Shown: positions 41,441-50,195 of the stretch, in pieces
Numbering within the stretch: position 1 is the first letter of the stretch
Layout: each line of letters begins with the position of its first letter
Source: Scybalomonas sp905214925
GTDB taxonomy: Bacteria > Bacillota > Clostridia > Lachnospirales > Lachnospiraceae
Assembly: GCA_905214925.1 (NCBI GenBank)
Contig: CAJMOB010000023.1
Location: 1 to 57,829, forward strand
Length of the DNA: 57,829 nt
Direction: 5' to 3'
Notes under the pieces: generated by a model
Database searches by the model: none
Told to the model about the DNA's origin: nothing
What the model saw: only the letters and a program-made list of their open reading frames with translations
Translations under genes and position numbers: made by a program

Positions 41441-44090
41441 CAGAGCTTGGTACATAAAGCTCATTGTATGGATGATAATTCTTGCGTGTTCTGCAGGAAT
41501 TACGACTTCTTTTTGGTATGGAGTTTCTCATTATAAAGATTTTCCATATTTAGATGATACTAATTATTTGGAAAGCCATGAGTTTGATTGGAATATTCAA
41601 GCTTATACAGCCGCATTGATTCAAAAGTTGACGTATGAGAATATGACAGAACATTTCCAAAAAGAATTATTGGATGCACAAATGAATAATGCCTATTTAG
41701 AATGGTATTATGCAGGTGGAAATGTACAATTTTCAGAAGGAAGTTATTCGAATCAGTATGATTCGTATCAATTATCACAAAAAGAAATCAATAGTTATTA
41801 TACGGAGGCATACTATAGAGACTATGATGAATACAGTGATGATACAATCGATACAGAATATGGTTCCGAATCTAGTACAAGTGTTGTAGAAGAACAAAAA
41901 AATAACCAAAATACAATAGATTTAAGTTATGAAGCGTTTGTAAAGGAAAATCCTACGTTAAGAAAGGATTTGAAAGAATGTTTGGAATATAATTTACAAC
42001 AACAATATGAATATAACAAATATGTATTAGAAAAGCATCCATTATTCCAAGCATCGGTTATTGCAAAAGAGAAGAAACAAGAATGGAATCAAGTGAAAAA
42101 AGAATATGGACAAAATCCTTTTTTCCTTCTTTATGACAACGGTATAGAAAGTTCTAGTAAAGACTTAGAAAATAATACAACAGATTCCATTAATTATAGT
42201 GGAGTAACAAAGGTAGGAGCAATAGAACGAAGCTCTGTGAATTCTTTTCAATATTTTGATAGCAATAGCATGAGTAATTTTATTGAGATACCATTTCATT
42301 CTGTTGATTATGATGAGTATTATTACAGCGCTGATAATCCTTACTCCAATTCCAATAGTTTGGATAGAAAAGAACAAAATGTGACTTCTATTTTTAATAC
42401 ATGGTATGAACAGCAAGTAGAAAATACATTAAGCAAATATCAAGTCGCCATTCAGGTAAGTCAGAGTGCGTTAAGCGATAAAAATGAAACACTTGTTCTT
42501 GCAAAGGAAAAGAGTAAAGAAATTTTATTCTATATTGCAATTATGGCGATGATTCTTGTAATTGGTATGCTTTATTTAATTGCTACAACAGGCAAAACTC
42601 CAAAAGATAATGAAGTACATTTGAACTTATTAGATTCTATTTGGTCAGAAATACAAGTAGGAATCGGAGTTCTTCTTGGATTTGGATTTCTTGGATTTTT
42701 TATTGAGGTTTGCATTGGCTATCCGGGATTATATCGATATGAAGATGGAGAGATTAGAAATCGACTGTTAAGTATGTTTGGAGAACCACAATCCCAAATT
42801 TTAATTTCATTAATAACGGTATTTTGTGCGTTTTTATTTTTCTCCTTAATTTTGTCTCAAGTAAGACGATTAAAAGCAAGAAAATGGCTCGATGGTTTTA
42901 TTTGTATCCGAGTAATAAAATACTTCTGGAAGAAGTTTATAAAAGGTGTTGAAACTCTTTGGACAGGTGGACGATTAATGAATCGTATGATGATTCTTGC
43001 AATTGTAGCACCAATTGTTGCCGCAACTTGGCTTGGTCTTCCGTTTGTCATTGCAGGACTCTTATTTTTAGTTTATGCTTATGTTCCTGATTTTGAACGA
43101 TTACGAGAAGGCGTAAAGAAAATTAAAGAAGGCGATGTTTCTTATCAAATTAAGATGGAGCATAAAGGTGTGATGAAAGAAGTTGCAGACGATGTCAATC
43201 AGATTTCAGAGGGATTAAAAGGAGCAATTGAATCCGAACTTCGTTCTGAACGAATGAAATCCGAATTAATTTCTAATGTATCTCATGATATTAAAACACC
43301 GCTCACTTCTATCATTACTTATGTAGATCTATTGAAAAAAGAAGAGATCGATAATGAGACAGCAAAGGATTATATTGCAGTCATTGAAAAGAAGGCACAG
43401 CGTTTAAAAGTATTAACCAATGATTTATTTGAGGCCGCAAAGGCAAGCAGTGGTGATATGCCAGTTCACTTAGAAAAAGTGAATATGCAGTCTTTAATCC
43501 AGCAGGCATTAGGCGAGTTTGATGATAAGTTAAGAGGCGCAGACTTAGAAGTTCGTGTTACGATGCCAGAAGAACCTGTTTCCATTTTGGCAGATGGTCG
43601 TTTAATGTGGAGAGTGACATCCAATCTGTTATCGAATGCAGTGAAATATGCCCAGCCGGGAAGTCGTCTTTATTTAGATGTGAAAGAAGAAAAAGATGCA
43701 AACCGTGTATGCTTCATTATGAAAAATATTTCTGCGTATGAATTAAATATCGATGCGGAAGAGTTGATGGAGCGATTCACAAGGGGCGATGAGTCAAGAA
43801 GTACAGAAGGCAGTGGACTTGGATTGAACATTGCCAATAGCCTTGTAGAATTACAACATGGTGAGTTTACAATTCATATCGATGGTGATTTATTCAAGGT
43901 TATTGTAACAATGCCGAAATTTCATGAAAATAGAGCAGAAAAAGAACAACAAGGACAACAAGTACAAAAGAAAAAGGTTGATTCTCCAGCTGCTTCTATG
44001 AAAGAAAAGCAAAAAGATCAGGTAGTTATGGATGAAAATGTCGTTGTAGATTTGAAGAAAGAAGAAATCGTTCCAAGAAAAGAAGAATAG
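41415..44090 (+). CDS. Sensor histidine kinase with large extracellular domain
   Basis: The protein is 891 aa. One N-terminal membrane helix (about 12-34) is followed by a ~330-residue extracytoplasmic domain rich in Tyr, Ser, Asn and Asp, then four more helices (about 372-392, 415-437, 458-480, 518-555). A HAMP-like linker precedes the HisKA box with His 624 ('SNVSHDIKTPLTSI'), and the HATPase domain has 'NLLSNAVKYA' and 'GSGLGLNIANSLVE'. A Lys/Gln-rich tail ends it. The start is TTG at 41415 inside the regulator gene, preceded by GGTGGTGTGGGG. It phosphorylates the adjacent regulator. The ligand is unknown. Confidence 0.9.
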   Translation: MATRLKNYSRAWYIKLIVWMIILACSAGITTSFWYGVSHYKDFPYLDDTNYLESHEFDWNIQAYTAALIQKLTYENMTEHFQKELLDAQMNNAYLEWYYAGGNVQFSEGSYSNQYDSYQLSQKEINSYYTEAYYRDYDEYSDDTIDTEYGSESSTSVVEEQKNNQNTIDLSYEAFVKENPTLRKDLKECLEYNLQQQYEYNKYVLEKHPLFQASVIAKEKKQEWNQVKKEYGQNPFFLLYDNGIESSSKDLENNTTDSINYSGVTKVGAIERSSVNSFQYFDSNSMSNFIEIPFHSVDYDEYYYSADNPYSNSNSLDRKEQNVTSIFNTWYEQQVENTLSKYQVAIQVSQSALSDKNETLVLAKEKSKEILFYIAIMAMILVIGMLYLIATTGKTPKDNEVHLNLLDSIWSEIQVGIGVLLGFGFLGFFIEVCIGYPGLYRYEDGEIRNRLLSMFGEPQSQILISLITVFCAFLFFSLILSQVRRLKARKWLDGFICIRVIKYFWKKFIKGVETLWTGGRLMNRMMILAIVAPIVAATWLGLPFVIAGLLFLVYAYVPDFERLREGVKKIKEGDVSYQIKMEHKGVMKEVADDVNQISEGLKGAIESELRSERMKSELISNVSHDIKTPLTSIITYVDLLKKEEIDNETAKDYIAVIEKKAQRLKVLTNDLFEAAKASSGDMPVHLEKVNMQSLIQQALGEFDDKLRGADLEVRVTMPEEPVSILADGRLMWRVTSNLLSNAVKYAQPGSRLYLDVKEEKDANRVCFIMKNISAYELNIDAEELMERFTRGDESRSTEGSGLGLNIANSLVELQHGEFTIHIDGDLFKVIVTMPKFHENRAEKEQQGQQVQKKKVDSPAASMKEKQKDQVVMDENVVVDLKKEEIVPRKEE

Positions 44091-44100
44091 AAAAAGATAA

Positions 44101-44152
44101 AAAAAGACCACTATGAAGTGATAAAAAGATGTTACTTTGTAGCGGTCTTTTT
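44101..44152 (+). terminator. Terminator after the two-component genes
   Basis: Long imperfect stem (44101-44119 with 44134-44152) around AAAAAGACC/GGTCTTTTT, ending in T residues. Confidence 0.8.
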
Positions 44153-44270
44153 CTATGAAATTATATTTTTTCATGATTTCACTTGCCATATGTAATAAAA
44201 TGTGTTATATTATGTAAAGAATTTGTAACAATTAAGAAATGAAAATGAAAAAAAGAATTTGGAGGTATTA

Positions 44271-44891
44271 ATGAGAATGTGGAAAAAAGCGATTGCAGTT
44301 GCGATGACAGCGTGTTTTTGTTTGATGGCGCCAGCTCATACATTTGCGCAGACAGAAGAAAATCCAGTAGCAACTGTAACAAAGGTAGCAGAAATTAACA
44401 CAGTCGCAGATAATACAAAAGAAGTAACAAATCTTAACAATAAAGTAACAACTACATCTGTACAACAGAAGTCTACTGTGAAGAAGGTATCTTCTGTAAA
44501 GACGGCAAGCGTGAAGAAAACTTCTAAGAAAGTGTCTTCTGTAAAGACGACAAGCGTGAAGAAAACTTCTAAGAAAGTATCTTCTGTAAAGAAGTCAAGT
44601 GTGAAGAAAACTTCTAAGAAGTCTAGAAAGTATCTTGGAACATTTAAAGCCTATGCTTATAATGGAGCTGGAACAACTGCATCAGGAACAACAACAAAAG
44701 CAAACCGTACAGTAGCAGTCGATCCAAAAGTAATTCCATTAGGTTCAAAACTTATGATTAATGGAAAAATCTATATAGCAGAAGATACAGGTGGATTTAT
44801 TAAAGGGAAAAAAATTGACATTTTTATGCCATCTTATAACGATTGTATTCAATGGGGCGTAAAAAATGTAAAAGTATATTTGATTAAATAA
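44271..44891 (+). CDS. Secreted 3D-domain cell-wall protein with Lys/Ser/Val repeats
   Basis: The protein is 206 aa. A signal peptide ('WKKAIAVAMTACFCLMAPAHTFAQ') is followed by a Thr/Val-rich stretch, three 15-residue repeats (V-S-S-V-K-x-x-S-V-K-K-T-S-K-K) at 73-117 that are strongly basic, and a C-terminal 3D domain with the three Asp ('AVDPKVIPLG', 'AEDTGG', 'KKIDIFM'). 3D domains occur in lytic transglycosylase-like and resuscitation/stationary-phase wall proteins (YabE, YuiC). The repeats may bind anionic wall polymers. The ATG at 44271 follows GGAGG; a TTG at 44259 would start before that site. Confidence 0.88.
   Translation: MRMWKKAIAVAMTACFCLMAPAHTFAQTEENPVATVTKVAEINTVADNTKEVTNLNNKVTTTSVQQKSTVKKVSSVKTASVKKTSKKVSSVKTTSVKKTSKKVSSVKKSSVKKTSKKSRKYLGTFKAYAYNGAGTTASGTTTKANRTVAVDPKVIPLGSKLMINGKIYIAEDTGGFIKGKKIDIFMPSYNDCIQWGVKNVKVYLIK
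44487..44621 (+). repeat. Three tandem 45-bp repeats in the 3D-protein gene
   Basis: Copies at 44487-44531, 44532-44576 and 44577-44621 are in frame and differ by a few bases. Each encodes 15 residues ending KKTSKK. Copy number could change by slippage without breaking the frame. Confidence 0.9.
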
Positions 44892-44960
44892 TTTTGAGAA
44901 AAGAAGAGGAGAAAGAGTGCTTCTTATCTTACATACAGAATAAAAAATTAAAATAAAAAT

Positions 44961-45005
44961 AAAAAGACATTTTCTAGTGAAGAAAGCTAGAAGATGTCTT
45001 TTTTT
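44961..45005 (+). terminator. Terminator after the 3D-protein gene
   Basis: 17-bp stem (44961-44977 with 44987 onwards, AAAAAGACAT.../...ATGTCTTTTT) with a 9-base loop and a T-run. The rest of the 44892-45214 gap shows no gene; TATAAT at 45152-45157 is the likely -10 for the next gene but lacks a clear -35. Confidence 0.87.
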
Positions 45006-45214
45006 GTTATAGGATTCCTCTAGGAAATGCTTAAATTTGCCGAGTGAGACGGAATAGGGACAATTACATATGTTTTGTTGAAATGAAAAAATAAAAGATG
45101 AAAATTTCGTTTTCTTATAAAAATAGGCTCACTTTTTATAGAAAATTATGATATAATACAAAAATATAATATTAAAGTTGCAAAAAAAGATTCGATAGGA
45201 AAGGGAGTTAGAGA

Positions 45215-46522
45215 ATGTTTCGAGAAATATCAAAGTTAGTAATCTATCGAGAGTTTGAAGAGGATAGTATTTTATTGAATTTAGCAAGTATTTTCGAAGA
45301 TTATGAGAAGAAAGCGGTTTCCAATGAAAATTTAATTACAAGAATCTATGAGGAAATTCATAAGTTGCTAGATATTGCGACTCAGTATGGATTTGATAAA
45401 AATCTATGGCATAATTATTTAACCTTTTTGCTTATAACAAATGAAAATCCATTTAGTATCACTTGTGAAAAAGTAGGTGCTAGTATTGGAAAAACGGTGA
45501 ATCATTTTGCAAAAGGAGATTTTAAGATTTTTAAAAACCTATTTGATTTTTCCTTTGAACAAATCGAAAAAGACTTGGAAATTGACTGTTTTACAACCAT
45601 TTGCCACTATGAGGCCGTTGGAAAAAAAGAGCGAATGTATAATAAAAATGTGAGTGAAAAAGTACAAGCATTAAGTGAAAAAATCGAACAAGCCAAAGAT
45701 GAAAATGATATTTTTGAACTTGTAACCGAGTTTTATCGTGCCTATGGTGTTGGAATGTTTGGACTTAATAAAGCATTCCGCATTGTGAGCGGAGAAAAAG
45801 GTGCTATTTTCCAACCAATTAATAATACAGAACAAGTTTTGTTAGATGATTTAATTGGATATGAAATTCAAAAAAAGAAGTTGGTGGATAACACAAAAGC
45901 TTTTGTGGAAGGAAGAGAGGCAAATAATTGTCTGCTTTTTGGAGATGCTGGAACAGGAAAATCTACAAGTATCAAGGCAATTATTAATGAATATTACGAT
46001 CAAGGGCTTCGTATGATTGAAATTTATAAACATCAATTTAGAGAGTTATCCAGTGTCATTGCACAGATTAAAAATCGAAATTATCGTTTTATTATTTATA
46101 TGGATGATCTATCTTTTGAAGAGTTTGAAATCGAATATAAATTTTTAAAGGCCGTTATCGAAGGTGGATTAGAGACAAAGCCAGACAATGTGTTGATCTA
46201 TGCAACATCCAATCGGCGCCATTTAATTCGAGAGACATGGTCCGATCGCTCTGATATGTCAAAAGATGAATTGCATCGTTCTGACACAATGCAAGAAAAA
46301 TTATCATTAGTTTCTCGCTTTGGTATTACAATTAATTATTCCAAACCAACACAAAAAGAATATTATGAAATTGTTGTAGAGCTTGCCAAAAAATATCCAA
46401 CGATTACTCTATCAGAAGAGGAACTTTGTGCAGAAGCCAATAAATGGGAATTAAGCCATGGAGGAATTTCAGGAAGAACAGCCCAACAGTTTATTAATTA
46501 TCTGGCAGGAAAATCAGAATGA
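45215..46522 (+). CDS. DUF815 AAA+ ATPase
   Basis: The protein is 435 aa. The N-terminal half is helical and has no known motif. Residues about 205-420 are a DUF815 ATPase domain: 'LDDLIGYEIQKKKLVDNTKAFVEG', Walker A 'LLFGDAGTGKSTSIKAI', Walker B 'RFIIYMDDLSFEEFE', 'VLIYATSNRRHL' sensor region and 'SLVSRFGITINYSKP'. This family is widespread in Clostridia but has no assigned role. AAGGGAG precedes the ATG at 45215. A SASP gene follows 61 bases after its stop. Confidence 0.88.
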   Translation: MFREISKLVIYREFEEDSILLNLASIFEDYEKKAVSNENLITRIYEEIHKLLDIATQYGFDKNLWHNYLTFLLITNENPFSITCEKVGASIGKTVNHFAKGDFKIFKNLFDFSFEQIEKDLEIDCFTTICHYEAVGKKERMYNKNVSEKVQALSEKIEQAKDENDIFELVTEFYRAYGVGMFGLNKAFRIVSGEKGAIFQPINNTEQVLLDDLIGYEIQKKKLVDNTKAFVEGREANNCLLFGDAGTGKSTSIKAIINEYYDQGLRMIEIYKHQFRELSSVIAQIKNRNYRFIIYMDDLSFEEFEIEYKFLKAVIEGGLETKPDNVLIYATSNRRHLIRETWSDRSDMSKDELHRSDTMQEKLSLVSRFGITINYSKPTQKEYYEIVVELAKKYPTITLSEEELCAEANKWELSHGGISGRTAQQFINYLAGKSE

Positions 46523-46550
46523 AAATAGGTATAAAATCATAAAAAATGGG

Positions 46551-46580
46551 CCACACTTTATAAAAAAGGAGTGTGGTTTT
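46551..46580 (+). promoter_or_regulatory. Hairpin overlapping the SASP ribosome site
   Basis: CCACACT (46551-46557) pairs with AGTGTGG (46570-46576), followed by TTTTGTT. It looks like a terminator for the ATPase gene, yet the Shine-Dalgarno AAAAGGAG of the next gene lies at its loop and 3' arm. A sigma-G-like GAATG, 16 bases, CATAAAA (46517-46544) precedes it; weak evidence. Confidence 0.5.
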
Positions 46581-46583
46581 GTT

Positions 46584-46889
46584 ATGTCAAAAAACAATAC
46601 AAAAAAAGAGTTAAAGATGATTCGAAATTCTATGTCGTTAGAACAACTTTCTAAGGATCAGAAGATGAAATATGAAATTGCAAAAGAATTAGGACTTTAT
46701 GATAAAGTGATAGAACACGGTTGGAAGTCTTTATCAGCAAAAGAAACAGGAAAAATCGGTGGTATTATGACTCGAAAAAAGAAAGAAGAAGAGAGAGAAA
46801 AGAAACGAGGAGTTAGTGTAGAAGATATCGATACGGATATTGATGGAATCAACGATGTATTAAAACATGAAGATTCTCCAAAGTTATAA
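46584..46889 (+). CDS. Alpha/beta-type small acid-soluble spore protein
   Basis: The protein is 101 aa. The core 'KMKYEIAKELGLYDKVIEHGWKSLSAKETGKIGGIMTRKKKEE' follows the alpha/beta SASP pattern (K-Y-E-I-A-x-E-x-G then G-x-I/V-G-G-x-M-T-R/K), in a variant form known from Lachnospiraceae. The protein should coat and protect spore DNA. The acidic C-terminal tail after about 70 is unusual for short SASPs. ATG at 46584 is chosen from AAAGGAG 10 bases upstream; the frame runs back into the ATPase gene. Expression is probably forespore-specific. Confidence 0.8.
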   Translation: MSKNNTKKELKMIRNSMSLEQLSKDQKMKYEIAKELGLYDKVIEHGWKSLSAKETGKIGGIMTRKKKEEEREKKRGVSVEDIDTDIDGINDVLKHEDSPKL

Positions 46890-47060
46890 GAAACGCTCAT
46901 AAGAAACCAATCCTTTTCAACTGTTTCCTTCTATGGTAAAATATGTATAAAAGTGTGCATTGCTAAAAGTAATGGAAAGGCTAAAACCTCGAGCAAAGTA
47001 TACTTTGTTTTTGAAAAACAAGGGATAACGACAAGAAGGAGTAGAATAGGAGAAAAGGAT

Positions 47061-47450
47061 ATGGCATTAGAAGTAGGAATGAAATGGCAAGAAACAGAAG
47101 AAGTAACAAAGGATAATACAGCAGCCGTTCTTGGAAGCGGTGGAATGAATGTATATGCAACACCTGCTATGATTCTTTTAATGGAAAAAGCATCATGGAC
47201 ATTAGCAGGAAAAGAGTTAGAAGAAGGGTTAACGACCGTTGGAACGTTAGTCAATGTAAAACATCTCTCTGCAAGCCCAATTGGAAGTACAATTACTTGC
47301 AATACAGAATTAGTTGAAATCGATAGAAAACGTTTAGTATTTCATGTAGAAGCATTTGATAATGCAGGGAAAATTGGAGAAGGAACCCATGAGAGATTTA
47401 TTGTAGAAAGTGAAAAATTTCTTGCAAAGACAGAAGCTAAATTAAAATAA
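47061..47450 (+). CDS. Hot-dog thioesterase, FlK (fluoroacetyl-CoA thioesterase)-like
   Basis: The protein is 129 aa. It aligns with the FlK-type hot-dog family: 'VLGSGGMNVYATPAMILLMEKASWTL', 'TVGTLVNVKHLSASPIGSTITCNTEL' and 'GKIGEGTHERFIV', where the late His is the conserved catalytic-site residue. Most such proteins are general acyl-CoA thioesterases and not fluoroacetate-specific. AGGAGAAAAGG precedes ATG at 47061; the frame upstream to 46953 includes the leader. A strong terminator follows. Confidence 0.85.
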   Translation: MALEVGMKWQETEEVTKDNTAAVLGSGGMNVYATPAMILLMEKASWTLAGKELEEGLTTVGTLVNVKHLSASPIGSTITCNTELVEIDRKRLVFHVEAFDNAGKIGEGTHERFIVESEKFLAKTEAKLK

Positions 47451-47461
47451 AAATAGAGCAT

Positions 47462-47504
47462 AAAAAGCCATTGAATTAGGAGAAACCTAGTTCAATGGCT
47501 TTTT
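47462..47504. terminator. Bidirectional terminator
   Basis: About 19-bp stem (AAAAAGCCATTGAA... / ...TTCAATGGCTTTTT) between convergent genes. Its right arm overlaps the last codons and stop of the leftward membrane gene at 47487. Confidence 0.87.
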
Positions 47505-47996
47505 CGTTCTTTCTATGATTGTTTTTATGCAAGAAAGAATGGAAAACAAAGCGAAAAGACAAGCAATTCCTATCGTAATCCACTGTTTTGTTGAGAGAGG
47601 ACGCTGTTCTAAGAAAAATGTATCCGTTGTTAATGCGTTTAACTCTTTTGTAGAAAACTGAGTGATAGAAGATAGGTGTTTTTTTAGCTGCTTGATCTCT
47701 TCTGCATTGGGCTCCATTTTTCCAGTGAGAGAAAGAGGAGTGGATAAAGTGGAGTTTTCACGAGGATTTAATAAATAAAATTGCAGTCCCTCTTTTGAAA
47801 AAGAATAATAGTATTGCCCAACACATATTTGATTTTCAAAAACATCGTATCCAGAATAGGTTAAGGGAGTTTTAATTGTAATTTCTTCTTGTTTTGTTCT
47901 TTCGCTCCAAAAGAGAAAACAGGTGATAGAAAATACAATCAAATATAAAATGGGCAGAAAAAAGTTTTTATAATTGTTTTTTTTCTTTTTTATCAT
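47487..47996 (-). CDS. Membrane protein with two flanking helices, unknown function
   Basis: The protein is 169 aa from ATG at 47996. It has an N-terminal helix ('FFLPILYLIVFSITCFLFW'), an extracytoplasmic middle domain of about 100 residues and a C-terminal helix ('WITIGIACLFALFSILSCI') with a basic end. AAAGGAACG lies 9 bases before this ATG; an in-frame ATG at 48017 (GGAG upstream) would add 7 residues and is an alternative. I do not recognise the family. Its end runs into the shared terminator. Confidence 0.65.
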   Translation of the reverse strand: MIKKKKNNYKNFFLPILYLIVFSITCFLFWSERTKQEEITIKTPLTYSGYDVFENQICVGQYYYSFSKEGLQFYLLNPRENSTLSTPLSLTGKMEPNAEEIKQLKKHLSSITQFSTKELNALTTDTFFLEQRPLSTKQWITIGIACLFALFSILSCIKTIIERTKKPLN

Positions 47997-48110
47997 AAGC
48001 AATCGTTCCTTTTCCATGAGACGGATAACTCCGTATTTTGTATAACAATATAAGTTACTAAGAAAGTTATCGCATATTAAAAAGGGACTGTCAATTTAAA
48101 AATAAGTAAA

Positions 48111-48485
48111 TTAGAGTAATTGTTTTAGAGAAGTAACTTTAATTTTTAATACACGAGATAAAAATGGAAATTTTTCTTTCATAAGAGTGTAGTCTTCTCC
48201 AGATTCTTCAAAAGAAGCGATTCCTTCGATTAAAAATCCAGTTCCTTGGTAATTATTAAACCCTAACACTTCTTTGCTTCCTAATGTAACTTTCACGCGG
48301 TCGTTTTGCTTTACGTCATTTTCTGTACTATGCATACCTGCTGCTGGGATTAAAAGCGTGTCTTCATTTTGAATTACAAGATAAGAATTCCAAGTGTTTG
48401 TTACATGAGGTTCGCCTTCTCCCCAAGAGGTAATGGATACAACTCCTTCGTGTTTTAATACTTCATAAAATTTTTCTGTTAACAT
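48111..48485 (-). CDS. Pyridoxamine 5'-phosphate oxidase-like FMN-binding protein
   Basis: The protein is 124 aa, a single split-barrel domain: 'FYEVLKHEGVVSITSWGEGEPHVTNTWNSYLVI', 'LLIPAAGMHSTENDVKQNDRVKVTLGS' and 'GTGFLIEGIASFEESGEDY' match the PNPOx-like flavin/F420/heme-binding family. The physiological substrate is unknown; many relatives bind FMN. It diverges from the Rrf2 regulator, which probably controls it. AAGGAGAAA lies before the ATG. It has a strong promoter upstream. Confidence 0.82.
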   Translation of the reverse strand: MLTEKFYEVLKHEGVVSITSWGEGEPHVTNTWNSYLVIQNEDTLLIPAAGMHSTENDVKQNDRVKVTLGSKEVLGFNNYQGTGFLIEGIASFEESGEDYTLMKEKFPFLSRVLKIKVTSLKQLL

Positions 48486-48553
48486 AAAATTTCTCCTTTT
48501 TATTTTTTATAATTAAAGACTTGTTATATCGTCGATAAATATTATCTTTAATT

Positions 48554-48582
48554 ATGATATAAGAGATTTTTCTATTTGTCAA
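48554..48582 (-). promoter_or_regulatory. Sigma-A-type promoter of the PNPOx-like gene
   Basis: On the reverse strand TTGACA (48582-48577), exactly 17 bases, TATCAT (48559-48554). The downstream leader (48500-48553) is AT-rich with small inverted repeats and may hold an operator for the divergent Rrf2 regulator. Confidence 0.75.
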
Positions 48583-48765
48583 CAAAAAAATCATAAAAGA
48601 TAGAAATAAAAAAGATAGAACACGAAAGGGAATTTAATTTCAATTTCAAATAGGATCTTGAAGGAAGAAGAATAATAAGCTATGATTGATAAGATAAGTT
48701 GATGGAAGTAAAAGAAAGGAGCAACATTGCTATATTTTATTTAAGTATAGTGTGTAGTAGGAGTC

Positions 48766-49260
48766 ATGAAATTTTCAGTAGGTGTTGAGTATGCATTGCA
48801 CTGTTTATTATATATGGTGGAAATGGAAGAAACAGTTGGAATAAAAGAGTTGGCGAAATTTCAAGGAATTTCTGAGACTTATTTATCAAAAGTATATGGA
48901 AAGTTATCAAAAAATAAAATCGTAGCATCGGTACCAGGGGTAAAAGGTGGATACGTGTTAGCAAAAAGAGCAGAAGAAATCACTTTTTTAGATGTTGTGG
49001 AAGCGGTTGAAGGAAAAGAACCTTTTTTTCAATGTGCCGAAATTAGACAGAATAATATTTTATTGGATCAGGATCATGTGCCAGAAGAATATAAGAAATG
49101 TCCTTGTCTGATCCATGTTGTTATGTTAGAAGCTGAAAACGAGATGAAGAAATATTTGCATAATAAAAATTTAAAATGGCTTTATGAGGAAGTATATCAT
49201 AAGAAACTTCCAAAAGGGGAAAAGGAGAAAATGCTTCATTGGTTTCAAGAAAATCGATAG
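48766..49260 (+). CDS. Rrf2-family transcriptional regulator
   Basis: The protein is 164 aa. A winged helix ('FSVGVEYALHCLLYMVEMEETVGIKELAKFQGISETYLSKVYGKL', 'VPGVKGGYVLAKRAEEITFLDVVEAVEG') is followed by a segment with Cys 90, 112 and 114 and a C-terminal helical end. Three cysteines occur in Fe-S sensing members (IscR, NsrR), but the spacing here (21 residues, then C-P-C) is not the usual one. It may sense redox, NO or metal state. AGGAG precedes the ATG. It diverges from the PNPOx-like flavoprotein gene. Confidence 0.9.
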   Translation: MKFSVGVEYALHCLLYMVEMEETVGIKELAKFQGISETYLSKVYGKLSKNKIVASVPGVKGGYVLAKRAEEITFLDVVEAVEGKEPFFQCAEIRQNNILLDQDHVPEEYKKCPCLIHVVMLEAENEMKKYLHNKNLKWLYEEVYHKKLPKGEKEKMLHWFQENR

Positions 49261-49366
49261 AGGAAGGAACAATAGCATAAAAAAGAAAGAGTGGACAGAA
49301 TAACGATACTTTCGTATAATTGTTCGTGATATATGATAAAATCTCAAGGAATCGAGGGATTGTAAA

Positions 49367-50176
49367 ATGGAACAAATGGAAAGACCAGATAGTTATGAAG
49401 CCTTTGCCTATGTTTATGATAATTTTATGGACAACATTCCATATGAAGAATGGGCAGACTATTTAATCGGGCTTTTAAAAGAATATGGAGTTCAAGAAGG
49501 CATTGTAGCAGATTTAGGCTGTGGAACAGGAAATATGACAGAATTACTTTCCGATGCTGGATATGATATGATTGGAATCGATAATTCCATTGATATGCTA
49601 GAAATTGCAAGAGAAAAATCAATGGACTCCGAAAAGCAGATCTTATATTTATTACAGGATATGAGAGAGTTTGAGCTTTATGGAACGGTTCATGCTATTG
49701 TAAGCATTTGTGATAGTATGAATTATGTAACAGAAAAAGAAGATCTTGTAAAAGTATTAAAACTTGCTAATAATTATTTAGAGCCAAGAGGGTATTTTAT
49801 TTTTGATATGAATACAGAATATAAGTATCGAACACAATTAGCCGATAAAACCATTGCAGAAGATCGAGAAGAGATGAGTTTTATTTGGGATAATTATTAT
49901 GATGAAGATTCAAAAATAAATGAATATCGTCTTAGTATTTTTGTACAAGAAGAGGATGACCTATATCGTAAGTACGAAGAGGTTCATTATCAAAGAGCCT
50001 ATTCCTTAGAAGAAGTAAAAGAAGCCATTGAAGAAGCGGGAATGGAATTTGTGACCGCTTATGATGCTTTTACAAAAGAACAGCCAAAGGAAACGAGCGA
50101 GAGAATTTATATTGTTGCAAGGGAGAAATTCCAAGAAGGCAAACAATATGAATACTATGAAGAAGAAAAAGAGTAA
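49367..50176 (+). CDS. Class I SAM-dependent methyltransferase
   Basis: The protein is 269 aa. It starts 'YEAFAYVYDNFMDNIPYEEWADYL', then has the SAM motif I 'VADLGCGTGNMTELLSDAGYDMIGIDNS' and 'ILYLLQDMREFEL', and a C-terminal part rich in acidic residues. It is of the YqeM/small-molecule type; the substrate is not known. It is 20 bases upstream of hslO and shares its transcript, a pairing seen in other Clostridia. Confidence 0.9.
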   Translation: MEQMERPDSYEAFAYVYDNFMDNIPYEEWADYLIGLLKEYGVQEGIVADLGCGTGNMTELLSDAGYDMIGIDNSIDMLEIAREKSMDSEKQILYLLQDMREFELYGTVHAIVSICDSMNYVTEKEDLVKVLKLANNYLEPRGYFIFDMNTEYKYRTQLADKTIAEDREEMSFIWDNYYDEDSKINEYRLSIFVQEEDDLYRKYEEVHYQRAYSLEEVKEAIEEAGMEFVTAYDAFTKEQPKETSERIYIVAREKFQEGKQYEYYEEEKE

Positions 50177-50195
50177 GAAAGTGAGGAATCATTTT

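Noticed and set aside
44487..44621. Tandem repeats as a CRISPR array
   Set aside because: The units are contiguous without spacers, in frame and encode repeated peptide.
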